DNA from: Pseudobdellovibrionaceae bacterium
Lineage (GTDB): Bacteria > Bdellovibrionota > Bdellovibrionia > Bdellovibrionales > Bdellovibrionaceae
Direction of reading: 5' to 3'
Assembly: GCA_019637955.1 (NCBI GenBank)
Contig: JAHBUS010000010.1
Span: forward strand, 44,396-108,395
Length of the DNA stretch: 64,000 nt
Under the pieces are notes generated by a model. The model searched no databases and was not told where the DNA came from. It saw only the letters and a list, made by a program, of their open reading frames with translations. The translations under genes and the position numbers were made by a program. Positions 51,551-59,494 of this stretch are shown here, in pieces (position 1 is the stretch's first letter; each line of letters starts with the position of its first letter).

Positions 51551-51805
51551 TTAATCGTGATCCGTTGAGGGTTCGGCGGGCTCCGCCATTTGCCCCCGAG
51601 TGGGGTTTGCGAGCTGCGCTTGAACCTGCAAAGGCTCTTCGTCCCGTCCCCCGGGGTAGAGGCGCTTCTTCGCCTTTTCGCGCTCTTCGGCCGAAACCGT
51701 CGCGCTGCTCGTCGTGGCCTCTTTGCCACCGGCACTTTGCGCACGGGCGGTCGCTCCGACCATCATCGAACCGATCATCAGGACCGCAAAAAACGGCTGT
51801 CGCAT
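51551..51805 (-). CDS. Small secreted protein of unknown function
   Basis: An 84-residue product with a signal peptide (MRQPFFAVLMIGSMMVGATARA) and a short mature part rich in Ala, Glu and Lys (EEREKAKKRLYPGGRDEEPLQVQ). AAAGGA precedes the ATG. It starts upstream of the ETF-QO gene, 16 bases separating its stop from that start, so it may be cotranscribed. No family recognised. A longer reading frame extends upstream but lacks a start signal. Confidence 0.6.
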   Translation of the reverse strand: MRQPFFAVLMIGSMMVGATARAQSAGGKEATTSSATVSAEEREKAKKRLYPGGRDEEPLQVQAQLANPTRGQMAEPAEPSTDHD

Positions 51806-51885
51806 GAGGACGTCCTTTCGCCCTGGCCACTGGGGCCGAGCCTCAGTTGAAAACATGTTGATAACAATGCAAATCGGCGAAAATG

Positions 51886-52719
51886 TCACGCGTTGGTTTT
51901 GGACAACCGCCGGTGATTTCGCATCGGGATTTGCTGACGGACTTTGGCAATTCCCGACTTGTCCAAAGTCAGAATCATGCACTCGGGCTTGTCGCCCGAA
52001 GCTTCGGCCACGATCTGCCCCCAGGGGTCGATCACGAGCGAATGCCCGTAAGTGTGGCGCGTTCCTGCAGGCGAGACGTGCGCCCCCGCCTGCGCCGCCG
52101 CCACGATGTAGCACTGACTCTCGATGGCGCGCGCGCGCAAAAGGACGTGCCAGTGAGCCTCTCCGGTCTTTTGCAAAAAGGCGGCGGGAACCACAATCAG
52201 ATCCACGCCATCTTGGGCATAACGCGAAAAAAGCTCCGAAAAACGCAGGTCATAACAAATCGTCTGACCGACATTCCAATCGTTCACGCCGACGACGGCC
52301 GGCTCGCTTCCGTGAGCGAAGACATCGGACTCGCGCATCGGCTTTTGCCCTTCGAGGGCGATGTCGAAGAGATGAATTTTTTGATACGAGGCTTGAATCG
52401 ACCCGCCAGGCCGGATCATCACCGAACTGTTGGCCAGCTTGCCCTGCCACACGAGCGGCACCGAACCCACATGGATGATCAGATTTTTGGCGTCGGCCAC
52501 CTTGGCCAGATCGCGAAAACACTCGTCATGCAGGTCCAAACCCGCGATGCGCTCGCCCTCTTTGAGGCGCATGTAAAGCGCGTTCTCGGGCAGGCAGACA
52601 AAGGCCGGCTTGTCCTCGCGCGAAACGGACTCGAGCAGGTTCATCACCTGCTCGACATTTGTTTGAACATGATCAACGGATTGAAGTTGGAGAACGATGA
52701 CCCGAAGTTGTGAGTCCAT
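51886..52719 (-). CDS. Carbon-nitrogen hydrolase (nitrilase family, Nit1-like amidase)
   Basis: A 277-residue cytoplasmic enzyme. The catalytic Glu-Lys-Cys triad is in FVCLPENALYM, ASYQKIHLFDI and GQTICYDLRFSEL; also DLIVVPAAFLQKTGEAHWHVLLRARAIESQCY and GHSLVIDPWGQI. The order and length match Nit1/YbeM-type amidases that clear deaminated glutathione; omega-amidase is an alternative. It stands alone upstream of the small secreted protein, on the same strand. Confidence 0.92.
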   Translation of the reverse strand: MDSQLRVIVLQLQSVDHVQTNVEQVMNLLESVSREDKPAFVCLPENALYMRLKEGERIAGLDLHDECFRDLAKVADAKNLIIHVGSVPLVWQGKLANSSVMIRPGGSIQASYQKIHLFDIALEGQKPMRESDVFAHGSEPAVVGVNDWNVGQTICYDLRFSELFSRYAQDGVDLIVVPAAFLQKTGEAHWHVLLRARAIESQCYIVAAAQAGAHVSPAGTRHTYGHSLVIDPWGQIVAEASGDKPECMILTLDKSGIAKVRQQIPMRNHRRLSKTNA

Positions 52720-52749
52720 AGGGAAGCCCCCGTGCGGTGGGCGCTTCCC

Positions 52750-53088
52750 TTACTCCAGCGTAAAAGAAACGCGATCTTCCTGAACATCTTTGCATTTCCA
52801 GACGCTCTTCTCAAGATTGGTCCGGATTTGGTCGGCCACTTCGAAGCATTTTTCGGCGGTCCCCGACTTTGCGACGATGTCTTCTTTGCCGTCTTTGCTA
52901 TAAATCGCCTTGCATTTCGGGCTCGACGTGTCGACGCGGATGGTACGAACCACCTTATCGTTGCGGCAAATCACGTACTTGCTCTTTCCCGACGCGGCGG
53001 CCGCCTCGGCGCTGGCGCCGGGACTTTCTTCGGCGTGACCCACGACCGAAATCATCATAAGGCTCAAGACAAGAGTGATGACCTTCAT
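52750..53088 (-). CDS. Small secreted protein of unknown function
   Basis: A 112-residue product with a signal peptide (ITLVLSLMMISVVGHA) and a mature domain with four cysteines (YVICRND, PKCKAI, EKCFEV, WKCKDV), probably two disulfides. The ATG at 53088 follows AAGGAG; the ATG five codons earlier is part of that ribosome site. Periplasmic location is inferred. No family recognised. Confidence 0.72.
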   Translation of the reverse strand: MKVITLVLSLMMISVVGHAEESPGASAEAAAASGKSKYVICRNDKVVRTIRVDTSSPKCKAIYSKDGKEDIVAKSGTAEKCFEVADQIRTNLEKSVWKCKDVQEDRVSFTLE

Positions 53089-53204
53089 AGCGAACTCCTT
53101 CATGGCTCGTATCGGGTCATTTGGCCAACAAATTTAGACTAAAGACGTTGGCTACGGAGTCTCGCGGCAAATCTGGACCTGTGTCCTGTCAACCGTGTCA
53201 GAAA

Positions 53205-53241
53205 AAGACAAAACCCACAGGAGCATGGCCTCTGTGGGTTT
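53205..53241 (-). terminator. Second terminator after rplX
   Basis: Read on the minus strand, AAACCCACAG and CTGTGGGTTT form a perfect stem followed by TTGTCTTTTTC. It lies about 14 bases beyond the first terminator of the rpmB-rplX operon and is a probable backup. Confidence 0.8.
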
Positions 53242-53255
53242 CATTCTTCTCAACT

Positions 53256-53292
53256 TAAAAAGTTGATCGTGGCCAGAGGCCACCCCATCAAC
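53256..53292 (-). terminator. First terminator after rplX
   Basis: On the minus strand GTTGAT...GTGGCC and GGCCAC...ATCAAC pair across a TCT loop (with an internal bulge) and are followed by TTTTT, four bases past the rplX stop. A second hairpin follows, giving tandem termination. Confidence 0.85.
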
Positions 53293-53295
53293 TGA

Positions 53296-53562
53296 TTAGG
53301 CGTTTTTCGAAGCGGTTTTCTTTTTCGCCGCTTTCTTTTTGGTCTCGCCGGCTTTTTTCTCGACGATTTTCACGTTCGAGTAGTCGAAGAAACCTTCGAG
53401 TTTCTTCTGACCGTCTTTGCGATCGAAGTGAGTCATCACTTTCACGCCTTCGACTTTGATTTGCATGCGCGAGGGAGAAACCTCGAGCACTTTGCCTTTT
53501 TTACCTTTATCGGCGCCCGACGTGACTTGAACGGTGTCGCCTTTGCGGATTTTCAATTTCAT
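53296..53562 (-). CDS. rplX: Ribosomal protein L24
   Basis: An 88-residue 50S protein that helps start subunit assembly. The KOW motif is clear: LKIRKGDTVQVTSGADKGKKGKV, then VKVMTHFDRKDGQ. The C-terminal ~20 residues form a Lys/Ala tail (KKKAAKKKTASKNA). Its ATG, six bases from the GAGG that overlaps the rpmB stop, makes the two genes a tight pair. Normally rplX sits in the spc operon between rplN and rplE; here it stands with rpmB. Whether another copy exists in the usual place cannot be seen. Confidence 0.93.
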   Translation of the reverse strand: MKLKIRKGDTVQVTSGADKGKKGKVLEVSPSRMQIKVEGVKVMTHFDRKDGQKKLEGFFDYSNVKIVEKKAGETKKKAAKKKTASKNA

Positions 53563-53570
53563 CTTAAGCC

Positions 53571-53861
53571 TCAAGCTTTCGTCGCGCGCATTTTGCGGCG
53601 AATGCGGTTGCGGATATCAGTCGCGCGAGGAGACATGGCGTCGTCTTTTTGGTTGAGGATGAAAGCATCCAAACCACCGACGTGTTCCATATCGCGAATC
53701 GTGCTGGTCGCGACGTACAAACGAACCATTTGGTTCAGCGAGCGGCTGAAGATGCGCTTGCGTTGTACGTTCGGCTGAGCCGTCGACTTCGTTTTGATGT
53801 TAGAGTGGCTCACCAAGTTTTTTACAACCGGTCCCTTACCTGTCAATTCACAGCGGCCCAT
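53571..53861 (-). CDS. rpmB: Ribosomal protein L28
   Basis: A 96-residue 50S protein: MGRCELTGKGPVVKNLVSHSN, NVQRKRIFSRS and TSTIRDMEHVGGLDAFI are typical. Only one cysteine is present, so this is the zinc-free type. GGAGG precedes the ATG. It is first in an rpmB-rplX operon with tandem terminators. Confidence 0.94.
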   Translation of the reverse strand: MGRCELTGKGPVVKNLVSHSNIKTKSTAQPNVQRKRIFSRSLNQMVRLYVATSTIRDMEHVGGLDAFILNQKDDAMSPRATDIRNRIRRKMRATKA

Positions 53862-54066
53862 GGCGCCTCCGAACTTTACGAATCATTACCATTACTTAGA
53901 CCCTTCCAACCTCAATGCCCGCAGATTCAAGCCCCGCGCGGCGCCGAGGGTGGTCAAATCCATCCCTGCTTTGCAAGAACTTGCGTTTATAGGGAAAAAG
54001 AAGCTTGTTGGCAACCACATTTTGTCGTATACGAATCACCTGCATTTTTAATGAATGAGGACTGAA
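53862..54066. other. Divergent region between rpmB and rpsR
   Basis: About 205 bases separate two divergent ribosomal protein genes and must carry both promoters. A small palindrome CGTATACG occurs near 54030. No Zur-type box or clear -35/-10 pair is visible. Confidence 0.35.
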
Positions 54067-54336
54067 ATGAAAAAAGTATCGCGCAGCAAGTACCGTCAGG
54101 AATTCACCGGTGACCACGTATTCGATTACAAAGATCCCGTGAGCTTGACCCGCTTCATCAGCGACGGCGGCAAAATCACTCCCGCCCGCATCTCGAAACT
54201 CAGCATCGCTCAACAAAAAGCGGTGGCGTCGGCTGTGAAAAAATCGCGCGCCCTGGCTCTGCTCCCCAACGGAACAGATGCTTACGATCATTTCCACCGC
54301 GCCGAGCCCATCTCGCCCGTTCCTTTCGAAGCGTAA
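54067..54336 (+). CDS. rpsR: Ribosomal protein S18
   Basis: An 89-residue 30S protein, recognised by FDYKDPVSLTRFISDGGKI, PARISKLSIAQQKAVASAVKK and SRALALLP. It lacks a CxxC zinc motif, as in many proteobacteria. Start is the ATG at 54067 after GAGG; an in-frame ATG four codons earlier overlaps the ribosome site. rpsF and rplI, its common neighbours, are absent. It is divergent from rpmB-rplX, and a terminator follows. Confidence 0.9.
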   Translation: MKKVSRSKYRQEFTGDHVFDYKDPVSLTRFISDGGKITPARISKLSIAQQKAVASAVKKSRALALLPNGTDAYDHFHRAEPISPVPFEA

Positions 54337-54384
54337 GCTTCGTATCGGCCTTACGGCGAGAGTCCGCTCTCAATAGAACCTTAT

Positions 54385-54420
54385 AAAGGCTCTTCGGAAA
54401 CGAAGGGCCTTTTCTCTTTT
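54385..54420 (+). terminator. Rho-independent terminator after rpsR
   Basis: AAAGGCTCTTCG and CGAAGGGCCTTT pair around GAAA with one G-T wobble, followed by TCTCTTTT. Confidence 0.88.
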
Positions 54421-54461
54421 CCCCGGGACGTACGCTCGTCTCTTGTCCCCAGTTCAGCCGA

Positions 54462-54875
54462 CTAAGGCTGGCGGCGCTTCAACTGTCGGATGCGCTCCTT
54501 CTGGAGCGAAATGAAGATGCCCACCAAGAAAAGCAAGAAGACATAGTTCGAAATCTTATGGAGCCAGGCGCCCCGGATCCCCATGAACTCGGCCTCCTCA
54601 AAAGGAAGACCCCAGTTGGCCGAGCGGATAATCAAGATCGGCAGCACCGAGAGCGCCATAAAAATGGCCCCACCCGCCAAGGTCCATGTCAGGCGGCGGG
54701 CCTGCAGCCACTCCACCACCATCACCAAAGTCGTCGAAATCAAAAAGGTCATCCCGGCCACCGTTCCCGCCACGGTTCGGTCTTCAATGAATTTAAAGAT
54801 CATGATCACGGCCACGACGACCGCCAGTTCAAGGCCTAAAAAAAAGCGATAGCGAAAGATGGGGTTCGTCAGCAT
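54462..54875 (-). CDS. Four-helix inner-membrane protein of unknown function
   Basis: A 137-residue protein with hydrophobic helices at LELAVVVAVIMIFKFI, MTFLISTTLVMVVEWL, LAGGAIFMALSVLPILII and ISNYVFLLFLVGIFISL, and a basic C terminus (KERIRQLKRRQP), which fits a cytoplasmic end. Start is uncertain: ATG at 54875 or TTG at 54890; neither has a strong ribosome site. Its 3' end is convergent with rpsR past the terminator. No family recognised. Confidence 0.7.
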   Translation of the reverse strand: MLTNPIFRYRFFLGLELAVVVAVIMIFKFIEDRTVAGTVAGMTFLISTTLVMVVEWLQARRLTWTLAGGAIFMALSVLPILIIRSANWGLPFEEAEFMGIRGAWLHKISNYVFLLFLVGIFISLQKERIRQLKRRQP

Positions 54876-55022
54876 GGGCCCATCATCCAAGATTCAAGAC
54901 GGGCTGTCCAAGAGTTTGGACTCGCCAGCACTGCGGCGAGCACGAGCCCCCTCTATATTCGTCCTCCCGGACCGGACCGCCCGGCGCACGGATTGCGATA
55001 AGGCCCCGGCATGGAGGACACG

Positions 55023-55226
55023 ATGATTTCGAACACACCGTCACAAATTCAAAACCAACTTCAACAAGGCCTGACCCAGTTTGGCTTGAACCCCGGCGAA
55101 TGGACCCTCGTTGCGGTTTCGCGAACGCTCTTTCAGATCATCCATCTGCACGATGAGCATTTTCAGTTCTTAGGTCGCTGCAATGGACGCGGACAATGGG
55201 TCAAGGTGGAGCTGTTCAGCCTTTAA
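55023..55226 (+). CDS. Small protein of unknown function
   Basis: A 67-residue soluble protein (QNQLQQGLTQFGLNPGEW, LHDEHFQFLGRC, VKVELFSL). GGAGGACACG before the ATG at 55023 is a strong ribosome site, which supports a real gene. Its stop overlaps the stop of the converging gene at 55223 by four bases. No family recognised. Confidence 0.6.
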   Translation: MISNTPSQIQNQLQQGLTQFGLNPGEWTLVAVSRTLFQIIHLHDEHFQFLGRCNGRGQWVKVELFSL

Positions 55227-55885
55227 CGGTACAGCTCGCAGCGGACCGAGAAGAGGCTGCGCCCCCAAATCTCTTCGATGGGAAGAGCGGCCGGCGCCAT
55301 CTTGCGGTATTCGCAGTTCTTGCAGACGCCCTCTTCAAGAATGGCCTCTTCACCCGGAAGCTTGCTGTAAACAGAAAGCCGAAACTGATCGAAGGCCTCT
55401 TTTCCGTAGATCCTCATAAAGGCGTCTTTGAGCCCGCAAAACAAAGCAATGTCCGAGGCTTCGAGCCAGCCCTGACGGACGCCGCCGACGCCTTTCTCAG
55501 GCGGCGCCTCCCCCCAGGAGATCTGCGTCAGAAGGGTCATTCCCTCCTGCAGCGAGCCGCGAACGGTTCCCAGCGCCTGAAGGTCTTCCGAGCACTCGTT
55601 CGGGATGCCGCGCAGATCGCGGGTCAGCTTGCGCAGAGTCGAAAACAGCTCGAAGCAAGCGCCGGGGCTGTTTCCCAGCTTACAGGTTTCAATCTCCTGC
55701 AGCACCTTTGGACTGCGAGCCAGCACCTTTCCCTGCCCCGGGAAGACCTTCCCTTTCTGCAGTTGCTGAAACATTTCGATCTGGGCCTGACAAAGCCGGC
55801 GCGGCGGATTGAAAACAAAAAACGCAACGATTCCGAGAATCAAAATGACGGCGACAACCAGAGGCTTGGGGAATCCGAAGATCAT
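55223..55885 (-). CDS. Membrane-anchored protein of unknown function
   Basis: A 220-residue product with one N-terminal helix (LVVAVILILGIVAFFVF) and a soluble, mostly helical domain with eight cysteines (RLCQAQ, ETCKLG, GACFEL, NECSED, LFCGLK, GVCKNCEY, VRCELYR). The C-terminal CKNCEYR carries a CxxC. Probably periplasmic, tethered to the inner membrane. No family recognised. It lies just upstream of two tRNA-Pro genes on the other strand. Confidence 0.68.
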   Translation of the reverse strand: MIFGFPKPLVVAVILILGIVAFFVFNPPRRLCQAQIEMFQQLQKGKVFPGQGKVLARSPKVLQEIETCKLGNSPGACFELFSTLRKLTRDLRGIPNECSEDLQALGTVRGSLQEGMTLLTQISWGEAPPEKGVGGVRQGWLEASDIALFCGLKDAFMRIYGKEAFDQFRLSVYSKLPGEEAILEEGVCKNCEYRKMAPAALPIEEIWGRSLFSVRCELYR

Positions 55886-55955
55886 AATTCATTGGACCCT
55901 TGGCGACTCCAATTTGACAAGAGTTTCCGTTGACCCTATGGTGGTTGGCTCGGCC

Positions 55956-56032
55956 CGGAGAGTAGCGCAGTTTGGTAGCGCACCTGCCTTGGGCGCAGGG
56001 GGTCGCAGGTTCAAATCCTGTCTCTCCGACCA
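55956..56032 (+). tRNA. tRNA-Pro (anticodon UGG)
   Basis: A 77-base cloverleaf: acceptor CGGAGAG/CTCTCCG, D stem GCGC/GCGC, anticodon stem CCTGC/GCAGG with loop CTTGGGC (anticodon TGG), T arm GCAGG-TTCAAAT-CCTGT and encoded CCA. It resembles E. coli tRNA-Pro(UGG) in layout. A second proline tRNA follows after 17 bases. Confidence 0.96.
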
Positions 56033-56049
56033 TTTTTTCTGTACACCGT

Positions 56050-56126
56050 CGGGGTGTAGCGCAGCTTGGTAGCGCGTTTGCTTCGGGAGCAAAAGGTCGC
56101 TGGTTCGAATCCAGTCACCCCGACCA
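56050..56126 (+). tRNA. tRNA-Pro (anticodon CGG)
   Basis: A 77-base cloverleaf with acceptor CGGGGTG/CACCCCG, D stem GCGC/GCGC, anticodon stem TTTGC/GCAAA and loop TTCGGGA (anticodon CGG), T arm CTGG-TTCGAAT-CCAG and encoded CCA. It forms a two-gene tRNA-Pro cluster with the previous one. Confidence 0.96.
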
Positions 56127-56208
56127 TTCGATTGTTCGACACTTCCAAATTCGCCAATTTATTTGTCTTAAGAGGTGCAGCCCCCAACCTGAAATGGGCG
56201 GCCTGATT

Positions 56209-56604
56209 TTAGGACGTTGGCCGTCCCCGGCCAAATGAACGTCGATAAACTCGTGTTTCCAGAAGCACAACGCCGCAAATAATAGCGACTTCAAAAATGA
56301 AGTAGGCTTGCCCGAAGGCGGTGAGCTCCGAAGCAAAAAACACGATCAGCAGTGTGAGCACGACATAACAAGAGTTGGCCAAAATGATCCCCATGAGCAT
56401 GGGAGCACCCGGGCGCCTCACAAACCAAAAACAAATGAGAGAGTAGCCGGCGAGAATGAACGCGATCAAACCAAGCAGGCGCAAGCTTTTGGAAGAGAGG
56501 CCTACCCAAACAGAAAAAAGAGGGAGGACGAGGCCAACCATGATCGCACTCAGCGAGGCGCCGAGGCCATCCAATAAAAAAACAGTCCTCTCATTGAGAT
56601 TCAT
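56209..56604 (-). CDS. Four-helix membrane protein of unknown function
   Basis: A 131-residue protein with four helices (SAIMVGLVLPLFSVWVGL, LLGLIAFILAGYSLICF, MGIILANSCYVVLTLLIVFF, FEVAIICGVVLLETRV) and a basic C terminus. The start LNERTVFLLDGLGA and middle SLRLLGLIAFILAGYS are like a family of short membrane proteins common in Bacteroidota, which hints at horizontal transfer but does not prove it. No function is known. Confidence 0.7.
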   Translation of the reverse strand: MNLNERTVFLLDGLGASLSAIMVGLVLPLFSVWVGLSSKSLRLLGLIAFILAGYSLICFWFVRRPGAPMLMGIILANSCYVVLTLLIVFFASELTAFGQAYFIFEVAIICGVVLLETRVYRRSFGRGRPTS

Positions 56605-56687
56605 AATCCGATCTTACCGACAGCCGAAGTCGCTGTCCAAAACCGAATGAATCGCCGCTCTATTTTAAAACTGAGTAGGATCTACCT

Positions 56688-57065
56688 TTAGCCGCAGACC
56701 CGCTCGATGATGGCGAGCAGCTGAGGGACGTCCACGGGTTTGCGGATAAAGTCTTGCACTTGCAAACGCGCCGCTTTCGACTCGGGATGCGAGTCCGCCG
56801 TCATCACGACCACCGGGATGTCCGCCAAACGTGGATCCTTTCGCTGTTCGTCGCGGAACGTGATTCCGTCCATCACGGGCATCATGATGTCGAGCAAAAT
56901 GGCGTTCGGCGGAGTGCTCATCGTGCGCAATAAATTCAAAGCTTCTTGGCCATTCAACGCGGTGGAAAGCGTGTACCCTTCTTTTCTTAACAATTGTCCC
57001 AAGAGATGCTGAAGATCTGGAGAGTCCTCGACAATCAAAAGGTGTTTTTCGCTCGCAGCGGCCAT
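56688..57065 (-). CDS. Single-domain response regulator (CheY-like)
   Basis: A 125-residue receiver domain with no output domain. Acidic pocket in LLIVEDSPDL, phosphorylation Asp in ILLDIMMPVMDG, Thr in VVVMTADSH and conserved Lys in FIRKPVDVP. It is divergent from the PAS sensor kinase, with about 90 bases between starts, so the two may form a phosphorelay. The ribosome site is weak. Confidence 0.92.
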   Translation of the reverse strand: MAAASEKHLLIVEDSPDLQHLLGQLLRKEGYTLSTALNGQEALNLLRTMSTPPNAILLDIMMPVMDGITFRDEQRKDPRLADIPVVVMTADSHPESKAARLQVQDFIRKPVDVPQLLAIIERVCG

Positions 57066-57154
57066 TTTTTGAGCTTAGCACAGCTCCAAAAGCTCCGCAC
57101 GTGATTCGTTGCATAAACAGAAGCGTGGATTTCAGAATCAGGTAGGCTGTGAAA

Positions 57155-58777
57155 ATGCAAGTGCAGACGATGGAAGAGACAGCAAGAGACGTGGTGGTTC
57201 ACCGCCGACTTTTTGCTCTTGCGGGCTCGATCTACCTGATTTGGTGGTTCGCCGTTGAGCTCATTCTGCCGAACACTTACAATCCCTTTTTAAGTCGGCT
57301 GGCCGTCGTGGGCACCATCTTCGCAATTCTCGGACTGAGCTACGTGAGCAAGCAAATTCGCTCGTGCTTACGGGTTCTTTTTATCGCCTGCACGTGGCTG
57401 ATCACGATCCACTACTACTCTCTTTTCTACGCGAATCATGGCGATCCCAATTGGATCGTCGGCTCTTACATCACGGTGATCGCGATTAATTTTTGCCTGT
57501 GGACAAGCACGGCTCTTTTATCTTACTCGGTTTTTGTCACCGCTTTGTCCGTCGCCCTCGTCGTCGCCCTCCCCCATCTTCGCGATTCTGTCTTTCTTCC
57601 CGGGCTCGTGACAATTTTGATTCAGGCCAATCTCGGTTTGAAGCTGCGCCGGGGTCTTTTGAAAAGTCTGTCCGCAAGCAATGAACGTTTTCAGACTCTG
57701 TTTCATTCAACCTTTGATGGCATTTTGGTTCACGAGCAGGGCCGCATCGCGAACACCAACGAATCTCTGACGGAGCTTTCTGGCTATACGGCCCGAGAGC
57801 TGTCGGGCATGAATCTCTTGGACCTGATCGCGCCCGAGGAGCGGGCCTCCGTCGCTCAGCGCGTGGGTGCGCAGGAGGTCCTTCTCTACGAAACCAAGGC
57901 TATCACCAAAAGCGGTCAGCTCAAAGATGTTGAAGTCCGCGCAAAGAACTTTCTTTACGAGAACCGCCCGGCGCGCTTGGTGGCCGTGCAAGACATCAGC
58001 GACCGCAAGAAAGCGGAAAACGAGAGAATCTCGGCGCTCACGCTGGCAGAAAACGTGCGCATCCGCGACGAGTTCATCTCGATCGCCTCTCACGAATTCA
58101 AGACGCCCATTAGCGTTTTGAAATTGCAATTGCAAATTCTCGAGCGCGATCAGGCCAAGGGAAAATCAAATCTCGAAACGTCTGAGGGCCGCAAAGAAGT
58201 CCTCGATCTTTTTCAACGCCAGACCGATCGACTGAGCGAACTCGTGGAGACGATGCTCGATGTCTCGCGCATTTCGGCGGGCCGTTTTGTCCTCGAAAAG
58301 TCCGACGTCGACCTTACAAAGCTGATCGAAGACGCCGTGAACCTGGCCCGCAAGCGCTCTGGCGGCACCATCACCGCCGAGGTGCCGCAAAACCTCTCAA
58401 TATATGCGGACCAGCGCCGCCTGGAGCAGGTTCTCGAAAACCTTCTGAGCAACGCGGTCAAATACGGCGATGGCAAACCGATCGACATCCAGGTGCATGC
58501 CGTTCGCGAAGAGGTTCTGATCTTGGTGAAAGACCAGGGCATCGGGATCGACTCCGAGGCCCTCTCGAGAATTTTCGAACGCTTTGAACGCGCGATCAAA
58601 GCGCGCAATATCAGCGGCCTCGGGCTCGGGTTGTACATCGCCCGGCAAATCGTGCAAGCTCATGGCGGCGAGATCACCGTCCAAAGCCAGCCGGGCCAAG
58701 GGTCCACCTTCACCGTCCGACTTCCCTCGGGCCGGCTCTCAAACGAGGCCCCCTCTCCAAAGAAAATTGAGGGCTGA
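57155..58777 (+). CDS. PAS-domain sensor histidine kinase
   Basis: A 540-residue inner-membrane sensor. Six hydrophobic helices fill about residues 20-175; a PAS domain follows (LFHSTFDGILVHEQGRIANTN ... LLDLIAPEERASV) with a PAC segment ending LVAVQDISDRKKAE. The HisKA box is EFISIASHEFKTPISVLKLQ (phosphorylated His near 312), then N box VLENLLSNAVKYGDG, G1 VKDQGIGIDSEALS, F/G2 FERFERA...GLGLGLYIARQIV. The start could be ATG 57155 or the GTG two codons earlier. It is divergent from the receiver protein; a pilin-like gene follows after 32 bases. Confidence 0.92.
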   Translation: MQVQTMEETARDVVVHRRLFALAGSIYLIWWFAVELILPNTYNPFLSRLAVVGTIFAILGLSYVSKQIRSCLRVLFIACTWLITIHYYSLFYANHGDPNWIVGSYITVIAINFCLWTSTALLSYSVFVTALSVALVVALPHLRDSVFLPGLVTILIQANLGLKLRRGLLKSLSASNERFQTLFHSTFDGILVHEQGRIANTNESLTELSGYTARELSGMNLLDLIAPEERASVAQRVGAQEVLLYETKAITKSGQLKDVEVRAKNFLYENRPARLVAVQDISDRKKAENERISALTLAENVRIRDEFISIASHEFKTPISVLKLQLQILERDQAKGKSNLETSEGRKEVLDLFQRQTDRLSELVETMLDVSRISAGRFVLEKSDVDLTKLIEDAVNLARKRSGGTITAEVPQNLSIYADQRRLEQVLENLLSNAVKYGDGKPIDIQVHAVREEVLILVKDQGIGIDSEALSRIFERFERAIKARNISGLGLGLYIARQIVQAHGGEITVQSQPGQGSTFTVRLPSGRLSNEAPSPKKIEG

Positions 58778-58809
58778 GCTATGAAAGACTCAACAAAAAA
58801 GAGGTTCAC

Positions 58810-59469
58810 TTGAACGCATCACCTTCGGCAGCACCTGGATCCCCTCAAAAAGCGTCGCTTCCAGAATCGGCCCGCGGCCTGTGCTGGGGTGGCTTTTTGC
58901 TTCCGTGGCTCTGGGCCATCTTCAATCGCACCTGGATTGGCCTCCTCAGTCTCGTGCCCATCCTGGGCTTTTGCATCCAAGTCCTGCTTCTGTTCAAAGG
59001 GAGGGATTGGGCCTGGGCCAATAAAGAATGGAAAAGCGTCGAGCATTTCAATCGAGTGCAGCGCCGTTGGAGCATCGCGGGGCTCATCCTGACCCTGGGG
59101 CTCGCCGCAGCGGGCATCTTCGCGGCGATCATGATTCCAAACTTCACACGGTTTCAGGCCAAGGCCCAACAAACCGAGGCCAAGGTTCGGCTGATGGGCT
59201 TGTACGCCGAGGAAAAAGTCTCGTGGGTCGAAAACAGCGCCTACACGGATGACCTCAGCAAATTGAATTTGGAGCCATCAGGCGAGACGCGATATCGAAT
59301 TGGATTTGCGAACTCCGCCCCGGAATTGAGAGAACACTGTCCGAGCTGCCTCGCCACCGAAAATGGATTCAAAGCCGTTGCCGTGGGGAAAATCGGCCAA
59401 GGCCGACTGGATGTTTGGACGATTGATCAAGACAAAAACCTCGTGAACGTGATCGACGGGACGAAGTGA
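58810..59469 (+). CDS. Membrane protein ending in a type IV pilin-like domain
   Basis: A 219-residue protein. Residues about 22-70 form a membrane module (RGLCWGGFLLPWLWAIFNR, LLSLVPILGFCIQVLLL, KGRDWAW) like that of DUF2628-type proteins. A third helix is of pilin kind: IAGLILTLGLAAAGIFAAIMIPNF followed by TRFQAKAQQTEAKVRL. The end (YTDDLSKLNLEPSGETRYRIGF, CPSCLA, DVWTIDQDKNL) matches delta-proteobacterial PilA. There is no prepilin cleavage site before the third helix, so it may not be built into pili. TTG start with GAGG seven bases upstream. Confidence 0.78.
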   Translation: MNASPSAAPGSPQKASLPESARGLCWGGFLLPWLWAIFNRTWIGLLSLVPILGFCIQVLLLFKGRDWAWANKEWKSVEHFNRVQRRWSIAGLILTLGLAAAGIFAAIMIPNFTRFQAKAQQTEAKVRLMGLYAEEKVSWVENSAYTDDLSKLNLEPSGETRYRIGFANSAPELREHCPSCLATENGFKAVAVGKIGQGRLDVWTIDQDKNLVNVIDGTK

Positions 59470-59494
59470 CTTCCCGATTCGGGAACGAACTAAC

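Noticed and set aside
51534..51744. 70-residue N-terminal extension of ETF-QO
   Set aside because: The extension is a low-information Arg/Lys/Ser-rich frame overlapping the preceding small secreted-protein gene. The ATG at 51534 has a clear ribosome site and leads straight into the FAD motif.
53862..54066. Zinc-responsive (Zur) control of rpmB/rpsR as zinc-free ribosomal proteins
   Set aside because: No Zur-like palindrome is seen, and zinc-free L28 and S18 are the ordinary types in many proteobacteria.
59470..59484. Palindrome TTCCCGATTCGGGAA between converging genes as a terminator
   Set aside because: The stem is perfect but short, with a one-base centre and no T run on either side.
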